Source of the DNA: Euwallacea fornicatus
Lineage: Eukaryota; Arthropoda; Insecta; Coleoptera; Curculionidae
NCBI RefSeq assembly: GCF_040115645.1
Contig: NC_089572.1
Span: 1,178,001-1,242,000 of the forward strand
Length of the DNA stretch: 64,000 nt
Reading direction: 5' to 3'
The notes under the pieces were generated by a model that made no database searches, was not told the origin of the DNA, and was given only the letters and a program-made list of their open reading frames with translations. The translations under genes and the position numbers were made by a program. Shown one piece after another: positions 12,572-25,339 of this stretch (the first letter of the stretch is position 1; the number at the start of each line of letters is the position of its first letter).

Positions 12572-14319
12572 TCATTCGTCCTTTCGTTCTTCGACACTCT
12601 CCCCTTTGAGGAATCTTTGCACTGCGTTCGATTCGAATATGATGCAGGATAAAAGAGCGCCTGTGCAGGATCCTACCCAGTAGGTGAACAGGTGTTCGAC
12701 AATAGTGTTACCTGCGCATCCGAACTTCAGAGAGGTGGCCAAAGCTGGGTTGAAGTAGCCACCGGATAGGTTAAACGCTGTAAAGTCGAAAAATGGTTGT
12801 TAAATTTGGTTTTATCTCATTAAAACCAAAATTTGAATGAAAATTAGTACACTAGTGATACTCATTTCTTGTAAATATTAATGTCGGCCAGAACATTATC
12901 CAACTTAATAAAGTTGGGTGTATTAAGTACTTGAAGTTGGCTGAGTTGAAAAGACTATTTTTCAAATAACATCATAAAAAATCAAGGAGAGACAAATCTG
13001 GAAATTGCGAATTCCATTCAATTCCTTTCCTTCTTCGAATCCGTTGTCCTCAAAATCTTGAAATACAGTTTTACCATACTACAACTGCATAACGTGGAGG
13101 TGCAGTATTTCTACATAAGACTGAAATCAATTCGGCCTTTCACGACTTATCGAGCGTACACACGAGCGTAAAAAAGAGATGGGCATAATGCATTATTATT
13201 ATTTTTTATTATATTATTGATTATAATAATCAATGATAAAATCTTGTGTTCAAAACACTTCATTGAATACTCACCTAAAACAACCATCGTTGTGGCAAAG
13301 AACGCATCGACAACCGCGCAAAACTTGAAAGATTTCACAGCCAAAATTTTTGACACCACCCTGCAGGAACAAGTAAGGGCGCACTCAACTATAGACCCCA
13401 AAACCATGTCGACTTGCAAATCTGCTGTACATTCTTCATAGGCTTTGTCTTTATGGGTCTCTGCCAGTTCCATGGCCCAAAGTAGCTGCACGTATCTAAA
13501 CATGAATATCACTTTATTCAATGTCATTGGTTAGATTATGATACCGTCCTTTTTCTGCACCTATTACTAACTAATTAACATCATAGTCCCTAATGAATTC
13601 ATTTTGCTATGTTAAGCTCTCACCTAAATGTAAACACAGCTGCGACTAGCTGGACCCCAATAATTTTGAGTGCAGATTGCCAGGTTCTTCCACCTGTGAA
13701 AGCCTCCTCCATAGGACAATAGGGGCAAGCGGTGGCGTCGCCCCACTTTGTGGACCACCACAGAGTTAATAGCCATAACAGTAAAGCGTATGTCCCCACT
13801 CCGAAGTTTTCTGCAACTGTTTAAGCAGTAGAGCCTGTTCTACATGTTATTCCAACTTATAAAACGTCTCGCTTTGCCATCGAATGAAGATAAATTTCCT
13901 AATATGAATAATGGACAATGAATGTGGCCCAAAAACATCTACTTACCACAGGACCAAACGAGATTTTTTACATATTGGAATAACACATATGGCCTTAATA
14001 GTGAACCTAATCAATGTGAGCAAATAATATTTGCAGGTACCATTATACATTTTATAATATATAATCATAATGCTATATATTTTCGTCAGTTAGGTTTAAT
14101 CGGTTTCCTACCTATAAGTAGCTCAAAACAAGCTGCACAAAGCTCTAGAGTAGCTATGAACTCTAAGAGCAATTGCCTCACTAAAGTTTCATTTTTCGTG
14201 AAGTGATTGACTAATTTCCTAAGTTGCTCAGCCAAGTATAGGGTGAGAAGGATGTAAATAATCGACAAAGCCAAGGGATGTAACCCAAAAGCGTTACTTT
14301 TCTTACTAAAATTAACCAA
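12572..14319 (-). CDS. Aquaporin 11/12-like (superaquaporin) channel
   Basis: Four minus-strand exons: 14319-14112, 13810-13624, 13495-13275 and 12777-12572, giving 273 residues, the usual size of the family. Hydrophobic helices, LQVDMVLGSIVE and the second pore loop LSGGYFNPALA mark an aquaporin; the flanking text (EHLFTYWVGSCTGALLS) fits the AQP11/12 branch. The first pore loop reads GDATACPYCPMEE, so the usual Asn-Pro-Ala is replaced by Cys-Pro-Tyr, while the second loop keeps Asn-Pro-Ala. Unorthodox first motifs are known in this branch, which acts mainly in internal membranes. The start ATG at 14319 is the simplest choice. An upstream ATG at 14442 opens 24-26 codons and could be spliced in through a GT at 14368 to an AG at 14306, extending the cytosolic N terminus. 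Confidence 0.85.
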
Positions 14320-14364
14320 GAGTTATGGAGAACACTGCAGTAGTAATACCAAAGATCCACTTAC

Positions 14365-14442
14365 GTACTTGTGGCCTGTAATGCCTGCATTTTTCAAGGC
14401 TCGCGCCAAGATCTTCGGGAAACCTGCAGCGTTCGGTCTCAT
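14365..14442 (-). other. Possible alternative 5' exon of the aquaporin gene
   Basis: ATG at 14442 starts a 26-codon open stretch (MRPNAAGFPKILARAL...) ending at a strong GTAAGT donor. With that donor the next acceptor (14306) would put a stop in frame. The weaker donor at 14368-14367 joins in frame to the aquaporin coding region. It may be a 5' UTR exon, an N-terminal extension or chance. Confidence 0.3.
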
Positions 14443-15414
14443 GGTTTCACTTTCCACAGGGCAAAAATGCTTTCTTTACAGTTGCATATAGAAATAATGT
14501 AATCCCACTGGTTTTTAGTGGGATATCTACAAATTACTTAACCGAGGACATTGTGGAGATGGTTTATTAATAGACGCATTTATACTCTGGATTCTATTTT
14601 TACTTAAGAGAGAGAGGTTGTTTTTCAGTAGTAGAGTACAGTTTCCAAATAAAATGATTCAAATTTGATTTTTGAAATACAGAAAATAGCCGACAGTTTA
14701 CTCACGAGGGATTCATCAAATTCGAAAATGATGTACTCATAATATATCGCGGTAATTCTGATGCAGGATAGAAAATGGTTAAATTGTGTAGCGGCGTTCA
14801 ATTCCTTTCTCAAAAATAATGACCATTATTTTAATTGAAACAAAAAATCTGATAAATCTCGGAATAATGAATTTTTGTATTTCTTGGTCCTATATAAAGG
14901 GATTCAAATATTTTAAATAAATAGCATCCACTACACATATTTCTGTAATCGTGCCAAATATATATACTACTGGTATACAAGTGATCAAACCGAGACTTTT
15001 CGTAATTTCACACAACTCTTAAATGTTTTTGAGCAACAATCATTGACAGAAAATCTTATTTTTGCATAGTTAACAATTTTTGAAGATTAAAATGTTCCTT
15101 TCAATTTGAAAATTATTGGTTTGTAGTAGTTGTTATTTTACTAGGTACCTCTGCATTTATTTTTTATGCAATCAGTTTGTCAATTTTCTCCATTAATCCC
15201 AATTTAAAAGGTAATATTGTAAAAATCCTACATAGCTCTAATATTTAGGCACAACACATTTTGAGATTTAACACACTTTTTCATTACATTCTGTTATTTA
15301 ACTGGGAATAGGTGTAGGATTCTAGGACACATATTTGGCTTTAGCAGCCCCCTCAGACAAATAAATTACAATAATATATCTTTTAATAAATATCACAAAA
15401 CTCTTAAAACTAAT
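14443..15414. other. Intergenic, aquaporin to EIPR1
   Basis: AT-rich DNA with no supported gene. The right side should contain the 3' UTR of EIPR1 on the minus strand. The short minus-strand frame at 14625-14813 shows no family features. Confidence 0.5.
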
Positions 15415-16569
15415 TCAAAGCATAATCTGATACTTCAAAGACTTATTCACCCGTGATATCAACAATCTTCCATCATAGCTCAAAGAAGCAAACACCCAGG
15501 GATCTGCTGGAGACCACTCGGCACAATAAACACTGTCCTCATGCTCACACCATTGCAAAGGCCCATCACTCAAGATTTTCTTCTCATCTTCAGTAGCATT
15601 TACATCACTATTCTCAGAACTAACACTAGCAGCACTGGAAACCAACACTCGAGCATCAGAGCTTGCAGTAAGGATAAGTTGGTCATGGAAGTAATTGAAT
15701 TTGACACTCCACACCCAATGGGAATGTTCATTTCTTGAATATACTGGGGTTAAAGGTTGGCGAAAGTCCCAGATTTTGACAAAACTATCATCCCCACATG
15801 TGGCAACATGATATTGTTTGTTCATATTAAAATCTAGGTCTCGGACTAGCTGATGATGAGCTCCATCTATTTGCCAGGCCAAATCTCCAGATCGCATGTC
15901 ATAAGTTTTTAAATGAGTTTCTGTGGCAGCTGTGAACTGATTACAACCTTGATGAGGGTTCCACTTGCCTGTGGTAAACTTGGGATTATGTTTACCATTC
16001 AAATGGAACCTTTTAATGGTAGATGCAGTTGAGTCTGAGATATCCCATAAAATTATATTGCTGTCAATCACTGAAGCAGCCTTGTTGGCTTCAGTTGGAT
16101 GGAACTCTGTTGTTTTGATCTCCCCTCCATAGTCTGCAGTGTCAAACTTTGTAAGGACTTTTAGAGGATCTATAGAATCAGGATTTTCTGTTTCTGGAAG
16201 TTTCAGAATTGCAGTTTTGAAGTTGCAGCTGCTTTCAGTTTGTACGACATTATAGCAGGTGGCTAGTTTTGATACTTCCAAGGGACTTGTGGTGATTTTC
16301 CAGATTTCACCTTCACAGTGATGGAAAACAGTGGTTTTTACAGAGGACGTTTCCTCATTGAAGTCTATTAAATGAATTTGATTGTTCGCTTGTTTGAGAG
16401 ACTGAGTGCCGATGAGGAACCGTACTTTTTCAGACTCGGCAAGCTGAGGAGCCAATGCTCTGGCTTGGAATTCGAGGCCATAGATTACAGTATTTTTGTT
16501 GTTCATGTTATGGAGAATTGGAGAGTTCAGGTACTCTTGGATTTTATTGTAGCTTAAGTCGTAATTCAA
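15415..16569 (-). CDS. EIPR1: EIPR1/TSSC1 homologue, WD40 protein of EARP and GARP tethering
   Basis: Intronless 384-codon frame. The stretch VIYGLEFQARALAPQLAE, then VRFLIGTQSLK and a run of WD-type repeats (ILWDISD, VKIWDFRQP, VLVSSAASVSSE, YCAEWSPADPWVFASLSYDG) match EIPR1 (formerly TSSC1). The family forms a beta-propeller that binds the EARP/GARP complexes and promotes their recruitment to endosomes and the Golgi, and dense-core vesicle cargo sorting. Two starts are possible: the first ATG at 16569, or Met22 at 16506, which lies close before the conserved block and better fits the short vertebrate N terminus. It is divergent from the GRAMD1 gene, with about 770 bp between their start codons. 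Human EIPR1 has 387 residues, so the length is normal. Confidence 0.92.
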   Translation of the reverse strand: MNYDLSYNKIQEYLNSPILHNMNNKNTVIYGLEFQARALAPQLAESEKVRFLIGTQSLKQANNQIHLIDFNEETSSVKTTVFHHCEGEIWKITTSPLEVSKLATCYNVVQTESSCNFKTAILKLPETENPDSIDPLKVLTKFDTADYGGEIKTTEFHPTEANKAASVIDSNIILWDISDSTASTIKRFHLNGKHNPKFTTGKWNPHQGCNQFTAATETHLKTYDMRSGDLAWQIDGAHHQLVRDLDFNMNKQYHVATCGDDSFVKIWDFRQPLTPVYSRNEHSHWVWSVKFNYFHDQLILTASSDARVLVSSAASVSSENSDVNATEDEKKILSDGPLQWCEHEDSVYCAEWSPADPWVFASLSYDGRLLISRVNKSLKYQIML

Positions 16570-17337
16570 TAATCGGCAGGTTTTAATTAGGATTTACTTA
16601 ATTCCTTGCATTTTAAACCAACTTTTAAAGTAAATAAACAATGATTTGAGGTTAGGTTAGGTGTCAGTGTTACTGCCATTTTTTAAAACTTCACGCATAA
16701 ACAGTCACGAAGCTAACTGTATCGATAAAATTATTATTTTTGTTATTTTTCATCGATTCTTTTCCAATTTAAGTGAATACAATATAAGTTACAATGGGAG
16801 GTTCCGTATTTTGAAGGTTTTAGAAACGGATAGACGGCTTGGTTCTTCGCAAATTACACAGAAATTACTTAAAAATTTTTAAATAAAACTAAAACTCCGC
16901 GGAGTTTTTCTCAGTATTAGTATTTAAAGAAAGTGTCAAATGTATGTTAAATAATTAAAAATACAAGTTATGAGTCAGTACGCTCTTCATTTTGAGTATT
17001 TCGTGCATTAGATTCAGGAACCGTGAAATTTTTTATAAGAACTAGCGACGCATCCATCAATGCACTGCAATGTTGCCACACTTCAATTTTCAACCCAAAA
17101 TGACAATAACCTAAATTTCTTATGTCATTCTAAAGTCTAATGTCACTTGCACTGTCTTCTTTTTTTTCAAAATCAAAACAGTATCTCCAAATTCTGGCTT
17201 GCGCCGATTTTTATCAATAAAGATGAATCCGTAGTGACATCTGTGCAGGGGCAAACTTCCTGTTTCCCGTTACGATCGTATTTTATCGGGCAGCAAATAA
17301 AAAACATGAATTTCGGCATGAACGAACCGAATTCAGT
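16570..17337. promoter_or_regulatory. Divergent promoter region between EIPR1 and GRAMD1
   Basis: Head-to-head genes share this interval. It contains 5' UTRs of both and no convincing coding sequence. No TATA box was assigned to either start. Confidence 0.5.
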
Positions 17338-20300
17338 ATGATGTCCCTGTCTTCCGCGTGCACAAATGAGAAGCTAACGAACAACGAGAGTAAATCGTCA
17401 ACTAGCCCTTCGTCGAGCCCCCGCAGTAGCCCCCGACCCAGCCCCAAACCAGATAACAGAACAGATCATTTAACAAAGTTTGAACACATCAGTCTGAATT
17501 CAAAAGAAGGTTTCAAGCACGAGGGGTCCCCCTCCAGCCAGGAAAGCTCCACTAGCCGTCTCAGCAGCACGAGCAGTCCTGATCCTTCCCCGCATAGCGA
17601 CCAAAAAACTGACATTTCAGCTAATGTTAAAGAGAAGAAAGAAGGGCGAACCAAGAAGAAATACTCATGGTTCAACTCATTGTACCCAACTTATAAAAGT
17701 AGATCAGAAGATTTTAAAAAGCTCTTTGGGGAAGTTCCAACAGATGAGAGGTTGGTTGTGGATTATTCCTGTGCCTTGCAGAAGGAGATTCTAGTGCAAG
17801 GACGTCTTTACATCACCCAGAATTACTTGTGTTTTTATGCAAACATTTTTGGTTGGGAAACCAATCTCACATTAAAATGGAAGGATGTTGCTGCTATTAC
17901 CAAAGAGAAAACTGCCTTAGTGATTCCAAATGCTGTGCTAATATGTACCAAAACCGAGAAGTATTTTTTTACCAGTCTGGTGCAGAGAGAAAAGGCTTAT
18001 TTGATGATCTTTCGAATATGGCAGAATGCTTTGATGGATCAGCCTATGTCTCAGCAGGAAATGTGGACATGGGTTCATCAGGTAGGTGCATATATTAGTT
18101 AAAAGCGAATGGATTCAAACTTATGTTAATGCAAAAGAAGAATTTTAAAATGTTAAACCTGAAAAAGTCCCCATTTTCTTTACTAAGGTAATATCTTAGA
18201 TAATACTTATCATAACAAGATTATCTAATTACATTTCCTACTTACAATAAAATGTATATGAAGTTACTTATAAAAATAGATTACCTAAGTAAGTAATCCA
18301 TTTGATATTGATTCAAGATGCAGTTGTGATGGGGGCCCACTTAGTAAGTGAGAGGTAACTATCTAAAAAGTGGGTTGGTAGACCATACTCAATACACTAT
18401 AGATGCTTACATTTATGGACGTTTTGTTATTTAACTAACAAGTTAAATTAACAAAATAGCTTCTTTTTATAAGGGCATTGCATTGTTACTGATTCGGGTC
18501 CAAAAATAATGTAATAAAAACCCTAATGTCAAGATACCTTCATTTGATAGGAGAAATATCATAAAATACTAATTTCATGACAATTTTTCTTCTGAATATG
18601 CATAAAATACCAGTTTAAAAATTTTAATTCCAATTTTGCTTAAGACCTTCTATAAAATGCAGTTGTTTCATGTGAAATATCATTAAATTCCCAAGTGAAA
18701 ATTTACTAATACATGATCAGTTACTCTTTAGATTCATTAGAAAATGATTTTTCATCTAATCGTGAAATTGAAAATGCTTAATTTTTAAGGTAGGTACAGG
18801 AAGTTAACGTTTCAGATCCTTTTAAAATTAAGCTTTAGAAATATAGGCGCGAATTTAGTCTGATTTATACCCACACACAAATCTTTCTTTGATCCACGAT
18901 AAGAGTAGGTAAAAATTGTGGAGAATAAAATTTGTATAAAATACGAAGAAAATAAAGCAAGTAATAAAATGAAAAATACAGCAATACAAAATTGCCATTA
19001 GTTATGTCCTTGGAAGATAAAATGTAATAATAATATACAACAAATACAATAAATACATAATAAAAACGCTATTATTACAAACTCTATCCAAATATTCAAG
19101 CTTATTACTTTATGCAATAACGGTGATGCGAGTTTCCCTAAGTTTGTAAACAATCATAAGGTAAACAAAAACCAGCAATATTAGTGATAAGAAATCCTGT
19201 ACCACAAGGCCCTAAATCTACTGGGCGAGTGTACCGAACAGCGCCCTGAAAATAAAAGGTTTTTTCAAGTTCAAATACTACTGTAAAAACCCAGGCTGAA
19301 ACATGACTAACAACCTATGATCAAACAGCCATTAGCAAATACCTCTATAGCAGGTTTGTTATTAACATTAGACCTTTCCATGTAAATACGTATTTAATGT
19401 TTTAGTACAAAGTTCTTCTAGGAGGTCGTTCGACACATTAGAGACTGAAACAAGTTTAAACAAATATTTGCTTGACTTATTATTTTACTTGTTAGTTTAA
19501 GATTTAAATTGACACATATTATTTTACCAATTTCTATTTATTTAATCGCAAAACTAGTCTTTTGTTTTTGATTTCCCTTGGGGAGCTTAATAAAATCCAC
19601 GTTTAACATTACGTTTATTATTTATATAGTACGATATGGCACCTCGATTAAAATGATCAAAATAAATAAACAGAGATCCCATAAAAAAAGGCACATAAAG
19701 GTATTATGGTTTTATTCAAACCGATTTTGCTAAAACTTTGAAATAGGTATACATGGTGATGGAAAATAAAGATATGTAGGTAAAGTCAGTTTTTTACATA
19801 GGATAAGATCTATTTTAATTAAGTTTCAATTATGTAAACACTACCGAGAAATAGTTAGTCGTGTCGGTTGTTGTGTTTACTCTTTCTCTTTTTCTCTCCC
19901 TCCTCCCTTTTATTAGGGAACTTCCCTATATTATCTTTGCTGAATATTGGGACCTAGTTTCTCTTCGGTCCAAATGGAAGGACCCAATGTGGTTTTAGAG
20001 TAAAGAATCTAAATGTATGGTGTGCCTCCAGGGACCAGAATTATATGATCCGGCTAGAGGACTAAAAAGCATGACTCTTCCCGATGATCAAAAAATGGCG
20101 CTTCCACAAAACTGCCAAGATGATTATGAATTGGATTTTTGACTGTACCTACGATCCAGAAACAACTAAATAATCTTGGCATTCGAAACAGACTCTCAAT
20201 GGAGCGTTGCTTACAGTCTGTTCACGCGGAAGGACAAATGAAAGAAAAAGAAAGGGAAGATGTCTCAGAGGAGGACTGGAATATTTCCCTGTAGGATTAT

Positions 20301-22221
20301 TATAGTCTTATTGCGATGGACAAAAACGTTTTTATTTTCATAAATTTCGAAAGGGCACTTTCTTGATTTGCCAATTGCGAAACCTTGGATTAGTTCAATG
20401 GACTTCGTAACTCTTCAAGTAACTTCCTCGTTCTTAAGGAGAGAAAGTATCGTGTATACAACTCTGACTAGATACAACAACTTGTGAATGATGGAGAGAT
20501 TTTTTAATTTACTGTGTATTTTAATAATTTAGTAATATAGAGATTATACTTTGGTAGAAGCAATTTATTGCACCTGGTGAAATGTATTAGTCAAATAATA
20601 CAGATAAAAATAAAGGTTATCGGGCTGTGTCTCACTTTGGGTAAACATGAGCATCGAAATATTTTACCCTTTACGTTTAGATATTTTTTTCAAACTTGCA
20701 TCTTAATCTCATTTCTTTAGTTCTCACCTACATTTGGTTTTTTGTATATATGTGCCTAGTGTTATGGCAATGAACTGGGTCTAACAAGCGACGACGAAGA
20801 CTACATTTCGCCCAACCAAGAAGAGGACAAATTGTCTTCTCATCTATCCGTGGAATCGTTTGCCGAGGTAGAACCTATTTCTGTGCTCGAGCCTGTGATG
20901 GACCATTCTAACGAGGATCACAAACTGGACGAGTTAAGGAATAGCTCAATGCATACGTCTTCGAGTGCCAATGGAAATTCTTCTCTGAATGACGGCAGAC
21001 AAACTCAAACTGATAATTCGGATTCTGAAAGTGATAAACCTATTAGGTAAGTTAAGTGTTTTTGTGTAAACTTTGAGTAAACTTAATCACATTCCTATGA
21101 TATGATATTTAGTATCACGTTCTTATATTGATACTTGTTTTATTTACTTCATTAGTAAAATTCATCTATATCGTTGTAGTATGAAAGCGGAAGATTCGTC
21201 TCCGATCGAATGCACCTCCCACCACGATGGACGGCTTCTCTTTAACGAAGTCTACCCTATTCACATCGACCAACTGTTCACTCTGCTGTTCACCTCTTCA
21301 AAATTCTACCTGGATTTCCACGCGTCACGCAAAACGTCCGATTTAACGCAAACGCCATGGACCCACAATCCTTTGGACAACAGCAAGAGCCGAGTGGTCA
21401 ACCTCACTTTATCCCTTGGGCAAACCATGGGGCCTAAAACGTGTCAAGTCACCGAACGCCAATGCATGTTGTCCTGCAGCAAATCGGGAAGTCTTTACGC
21501 TGTAAACGTAGAGAGCATCAACGCGGGAGTTCCTTACGCGGATAGTTTCTACGTTACTGTTCATTATTGTTTAAAAAAAGTGTCGGAAACGCACAGTTCA
21601 ATTCAGGTAACCGGACAATTGAAGTTCAAGAAAACGGTGTGGGGTTTGGTGAAGGGGATGATCGAAAGGAATGTTTGGTCGGGGTTGGAAGATTTCTTTG
21701 CAAAATTGAAGGAGGCACTGCAAGCGGAAGGAGAGGAAAATGTGCCCGAGCAACGCAGAAAGTCACGCAGGCGCAGGCGTTTAAGCTCCATGCCCCGCTA
21801 CAGCCTGGAGGACCTACCAAGAAAGAAAATCCTCCATCAACCGGGGGGGATATTCACTACCGACGTATGCACGACCATAGTCCTCGTCGTCCTACTCATA
21901 CTTCTTATTTTGAACGTGCTCTTGTACTGCAAACTGTGGTCGCTAGAGGAGGCTTCTCCAACACTCAAATTGATGGACTTTCAGTCGCTTAAAAACTCCC
22001 CGAAATCGCACGAAGAGTGGATCCAGCTATTGCAGCAACAGGAGTCGATGCGCACACTAGAGGCGCAGAAATGGCAATCTACATTAAGACACGTGGTAGG
22101 GTTGTTGCGCGAAGCCGAAGACGCACTACAGACGTTGCAGCGGTCCATTCATCCCGATTACGTCAGCAAGGTCATGGAGAGTGTCATGAATAAGAAAAAT
22201 GATGAGGGAGGGGAGTTGTAA
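17338..22221 (+). CDS. GRAMD1: GRAMD1/Aster-type sterol transfer protein (GRAM + VASt + membrane anchor)
   Basis: Three exons: 17338-18081, 20760-21046 and 21180-22221, giving 690 residues. Exon 1 encodes a Ser/Pro-rich N terminus, then the GRAM domain (YKSRSEDFKKLFGEVPTDER, LYITQNYLCFYANIFGWETN). Exon 2 is an acidic linker beginning CYGNELGLTSDDEDY. Exon 3 encodes the VASt/ASTER lipid-binding domain (FTLLFTSSKFYLDF, SLGQTMGPKTCQVTERQ), a basic patch, one hydrophobic segment (TTIVLVVLLILLILNVLLY) and a short luminal coiled tail. Family knowledge: Aster proteins sit in the ER at plasma-membrane contacts, sense phosphatidylserine and accessible cholesterol by the GRAM domain and carry sterol in the VASt domain. 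Domain order and length agree with vertebrate GRAMD1A-C. The first intron is 2.7 kb and holds coding-like DNA. Confidence 0.93.
20017..20294 (+). other. Coding-like block in the GRAMD1 intron (alternative exon or decayed copy)
   Basis: Two blocks read like protein. Frame 20017-20142 gives 41 residues (MVCLQGPELYDPARGLKSMT...) and has a phase-compatible acceptor CAG at 20029-20031. Spliced there from the GRAM exon it would add 36 residues and stop at TGA 20140, removing the VASt domain. In another frame, 20199-20294 gives 31 residues (MERCLQSVHAEGQMKEKERE...) ending at TAG. The blocks are out of frame with each other, so an alternative terminal exon, unannotated exons of a different gene, or a decayed retrocopy are all possible. 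I do not recognise the family. Confidence 0.4.
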
Positions 22222-22799
22222 AAATGGTAAGGTGAGTGGATTGGGATAGCATGAATACAGTTTTATGTGAGCTCGAGGTGTTTCGTGTTTTTATATTCGA
22301 AACAGACTAGATTTTAGTGAATTTTAATAGTGGACATTGAGAAGTTCCACTTTATTCCATTTCCCTGCCTTCGAAGCTTTCAAATGTCTACTTTACGGGA
22401 TTGTAAGTCGAATAATTAAAAAGGGCGGTTCACAGGTTTTGTCGATGTGTTTAAAGCCCTACACAGGGTGTTACGTATTGAAGGTTTATTAACCTGGCAT
22501 TGGTACGGTGAGAAAATATTGCGTGATTAGCACACTGGGCTATGTGATACCCTTATTTATAAAAGATATCCACAATAATCTTAAAATTTGAAATTTTGGT
22601 GTTGATGTTTTTCTTCACCTAATAAATATTGTTTATTACACAAAACAGAAATTAATCATACATATTTTTTATTTTCAGAAAACAACAAGCTCGGTAAAAA
22701 ATAAACATTTTTCGTAAATTAAAAAGGTATTAAAATAATAACTACCGTCAAAAAAGGTTTTTGGGGACCTGCCCAGTTGACCGCGAACAATAAACATTG

Positions 22800-23163
22800 A
22801 ATCACACAACAAAACTCATTTTAAGACAAAAATTGAATATTTCGAGGGCTCTCTGATGCCTGACATTCACCACATGTGAAAGGGCATTCAGCCTTGCATA
22901 AATGCTGAGTGTAGAATGACTTCGCATCGGCCTTTCTGGGGCACAAACAACATCTTGATACTTTGTGTCTTTTTGTAGATAGGTCACCACGTCTCCCTGA
23001 CCATCAGAACTTTCTCTTGCTTTTGCAATTTGTCTGAGAAGCTCTCACCAGACGTGAAGGTTTTCTTGTCGTTTCCTCCTGTACTCTTGGATAATATATA
23101 AACGTATTTCTTCAGAATCATTCGGCGTGGAGGTTTGCCAATATTGTCGTTGTTATTCATTTT
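22800..23163 (-). pseudogene. Decayed transposase-like fragment, possibly piggyBac C terminus
   Basis: From an ATG at 23163 one frame gives MNNNDNIGKPPRRMILKK... to a stop near 22985. A shifted frame continues with CLCPRKADAKSF...HLCKAECPFTCGECQ. That spacing of Cys residues is reminiscent of the C-terminal cysteine-rich finger of some insect piggyBac-like transposases. The frame change and lack of a catalytic core indicate decay. The family assignment is tentative. Confidence 0.3.
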
Positions 23164-25339
23164 CTATATAATCATGGCATTTACGGCTGCAAGGTTGAGA
23201 ATTGAATAAAACATCTTATTTCACGTCACTAGTATACTGGGATATCGTATGCCCATGATTACTATAGTTGTAAGCTAAACACGCAAATAACTACTGTTGA
23301 GATTATTCCTTCAGTGAAGCCGTCGATAAGATCTAATTCGAAGATACATGTTCCTTAAACTAATAGGACGGCAGTTTTCTTTAATTCAAAATTCACTTTG
23401 GCTGGGATACGTTATACCCCATCGTACCAACACTGAGTTAATTGAATTTACAGAAAAAAGATAAGTGTTACAGAGTCCGCAAAATGTATTTAAACCTCGA
23501 CGGAAATTAACAAATTAAATAACGTTTACATACATAGACGTAAGTTCGACTTAGTCACTTATGGAGAATGCGGGTGTTGTTAGTGTTGTTAAAATAAAAA
23601 CGTTCGAACACCTCCGATATTTAATAAAAACATAATTTTCTTATTTAGAAGTTAATAATTAATTTTTTTAATTCTTGAATTATGTGCTTACGCCTCTGGA
23701 GACCTATTATGGCCGGAACAAGGATCATATCCATCAGAATATCTGGAATTCATAATTTTTATGGAACTATTAAAAACCAGATTTGTCCTAAAAAGTACTA
23801 AGGAAAAATTTCATTTTAACAACATTAAAGAAGATAAATTTTAATTTTATTTCAGGAATCCATTAAAGGTCTCTATTAAAGGACGCCTTTGGCATACCTG
23901 TGTTTCAGGATTTTACCACTTCTAGTGGTTTCATGTGCACCATTGAATGCTCCAAATTTGGCTAAAGATATTTAAAATTTTCTCAGAGATCAGAGGCATA
24001 CCTACATCAAGTTAAACTCTAAACATCTCTGGAGGTCATTTTCAACGATTTACCTCCCAAACGAGCATTATTCTAACTTTTATCAATTTTGCCGACCCTG
24101 TATTTCACAAATTTAATTTAATACCCTGTGTAATTAGCTACATGATAACAAGCAATTATTGTGATAATGTTTTATTGTTCCCTAATCTATTATTAGTATT
24201 AGTAATAGTTCTGTGGTAAATTCTTTGTTGAATAGGGAAAGTGATAGATAGCTAGTTGGGTTTAGCATGAATGATTTTAGGATACCTATACACTTTATTT
24301 GAACGCACTTAAGTACATAACATTATAGTATTGTTAGTAGGTAATTTTACATAGACTACCTTAAGGTGGGTTGTTCTATCGCCTGCTAAGTGCTACCCGT
24401 TAGTTAAATATACTTGAACAGATTCATATTGACAACTCGCACCATCTATTAGTTTCATATTTTAATGATCAAGTGAAAAACTGACTTTAAGGTGGTTTAC
24501 ATCTTAGACTGTCTCTGGGAAATTATTAGGAAATTGTTTTATTATAGGTATTTATTAATTAAATATTATGGACAATTAAGTATTTGTTAAGGTTGTTGGA
24601 GTTGTGTGAACACGTTTTTATCCTAGAAATTGGCTGTTTATATTTTACTTATTGGTACTAGTGAATATATTTTCCAATCGAAAACTGGTTTTTGTTAATG
24701 GGCAAGTTCTAAAATCAGTGACGTCGGAAACTAGAAATGCGATTGAATACACCGGAAGAATGAAGCTTCCAGATTTCTCTATAGATTTGGCTCTCAAGTC
24801 GGGCAAGTCGCCATTGAAATCTACTTTCAGAATCTCCATCAAGTTTGATAAACCTGAAAATTTTATTTAAAAATCACGACATGTCTTTGTAAAGTATTTT
24901 CCAATAAAATAAAATAATATTGAAAAATTAGTTATTATTCATTTTTTACCGAACTCTACGCCTCTGGCCTTTTATCAAGTCGAATCACAATTATATATGC
25001 ATACAAAGACCAAAAGTCCCACATAAATTCGTTAAATATTGAAGAAAATATAATATTTTTCATGAAAACGTCAAATATTGTTGTTAGTTCTTAGACTTAA
25101 CAATTAAAACCAACATATATACAAGGTAATTCATGTACTAGATAAATGTAAGTTTTTTCTGAAACCTCATGTATATTATCACGTTTTTGAGATCTATGAG
25201 AATTTTTGAACATATTTCATTTAACGTGCCCCCGTCTGAATTCAACAGTTTTCGAAAAAAATGAGAAAAAACTGAATTTGCAATAGAACTATTAATACAT
25301 AAAAAATAACAATATAAATTACTATAAGCTAATCTATGT

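Noticed and set aside
21567..21992. 141-codon plus frame overlapping the GRAMD1 last exon
   Set aside because: Shadow frame of the VASt-coding exon, with no domain of its own.
24652..24870. 72-codon plus frame (MVLVNIFSNRKLVFVNG...)
   Set aside because: Reads somewhat like protein but has no family match, no neighbouring exons and an AT-rich context. Left unannotated.
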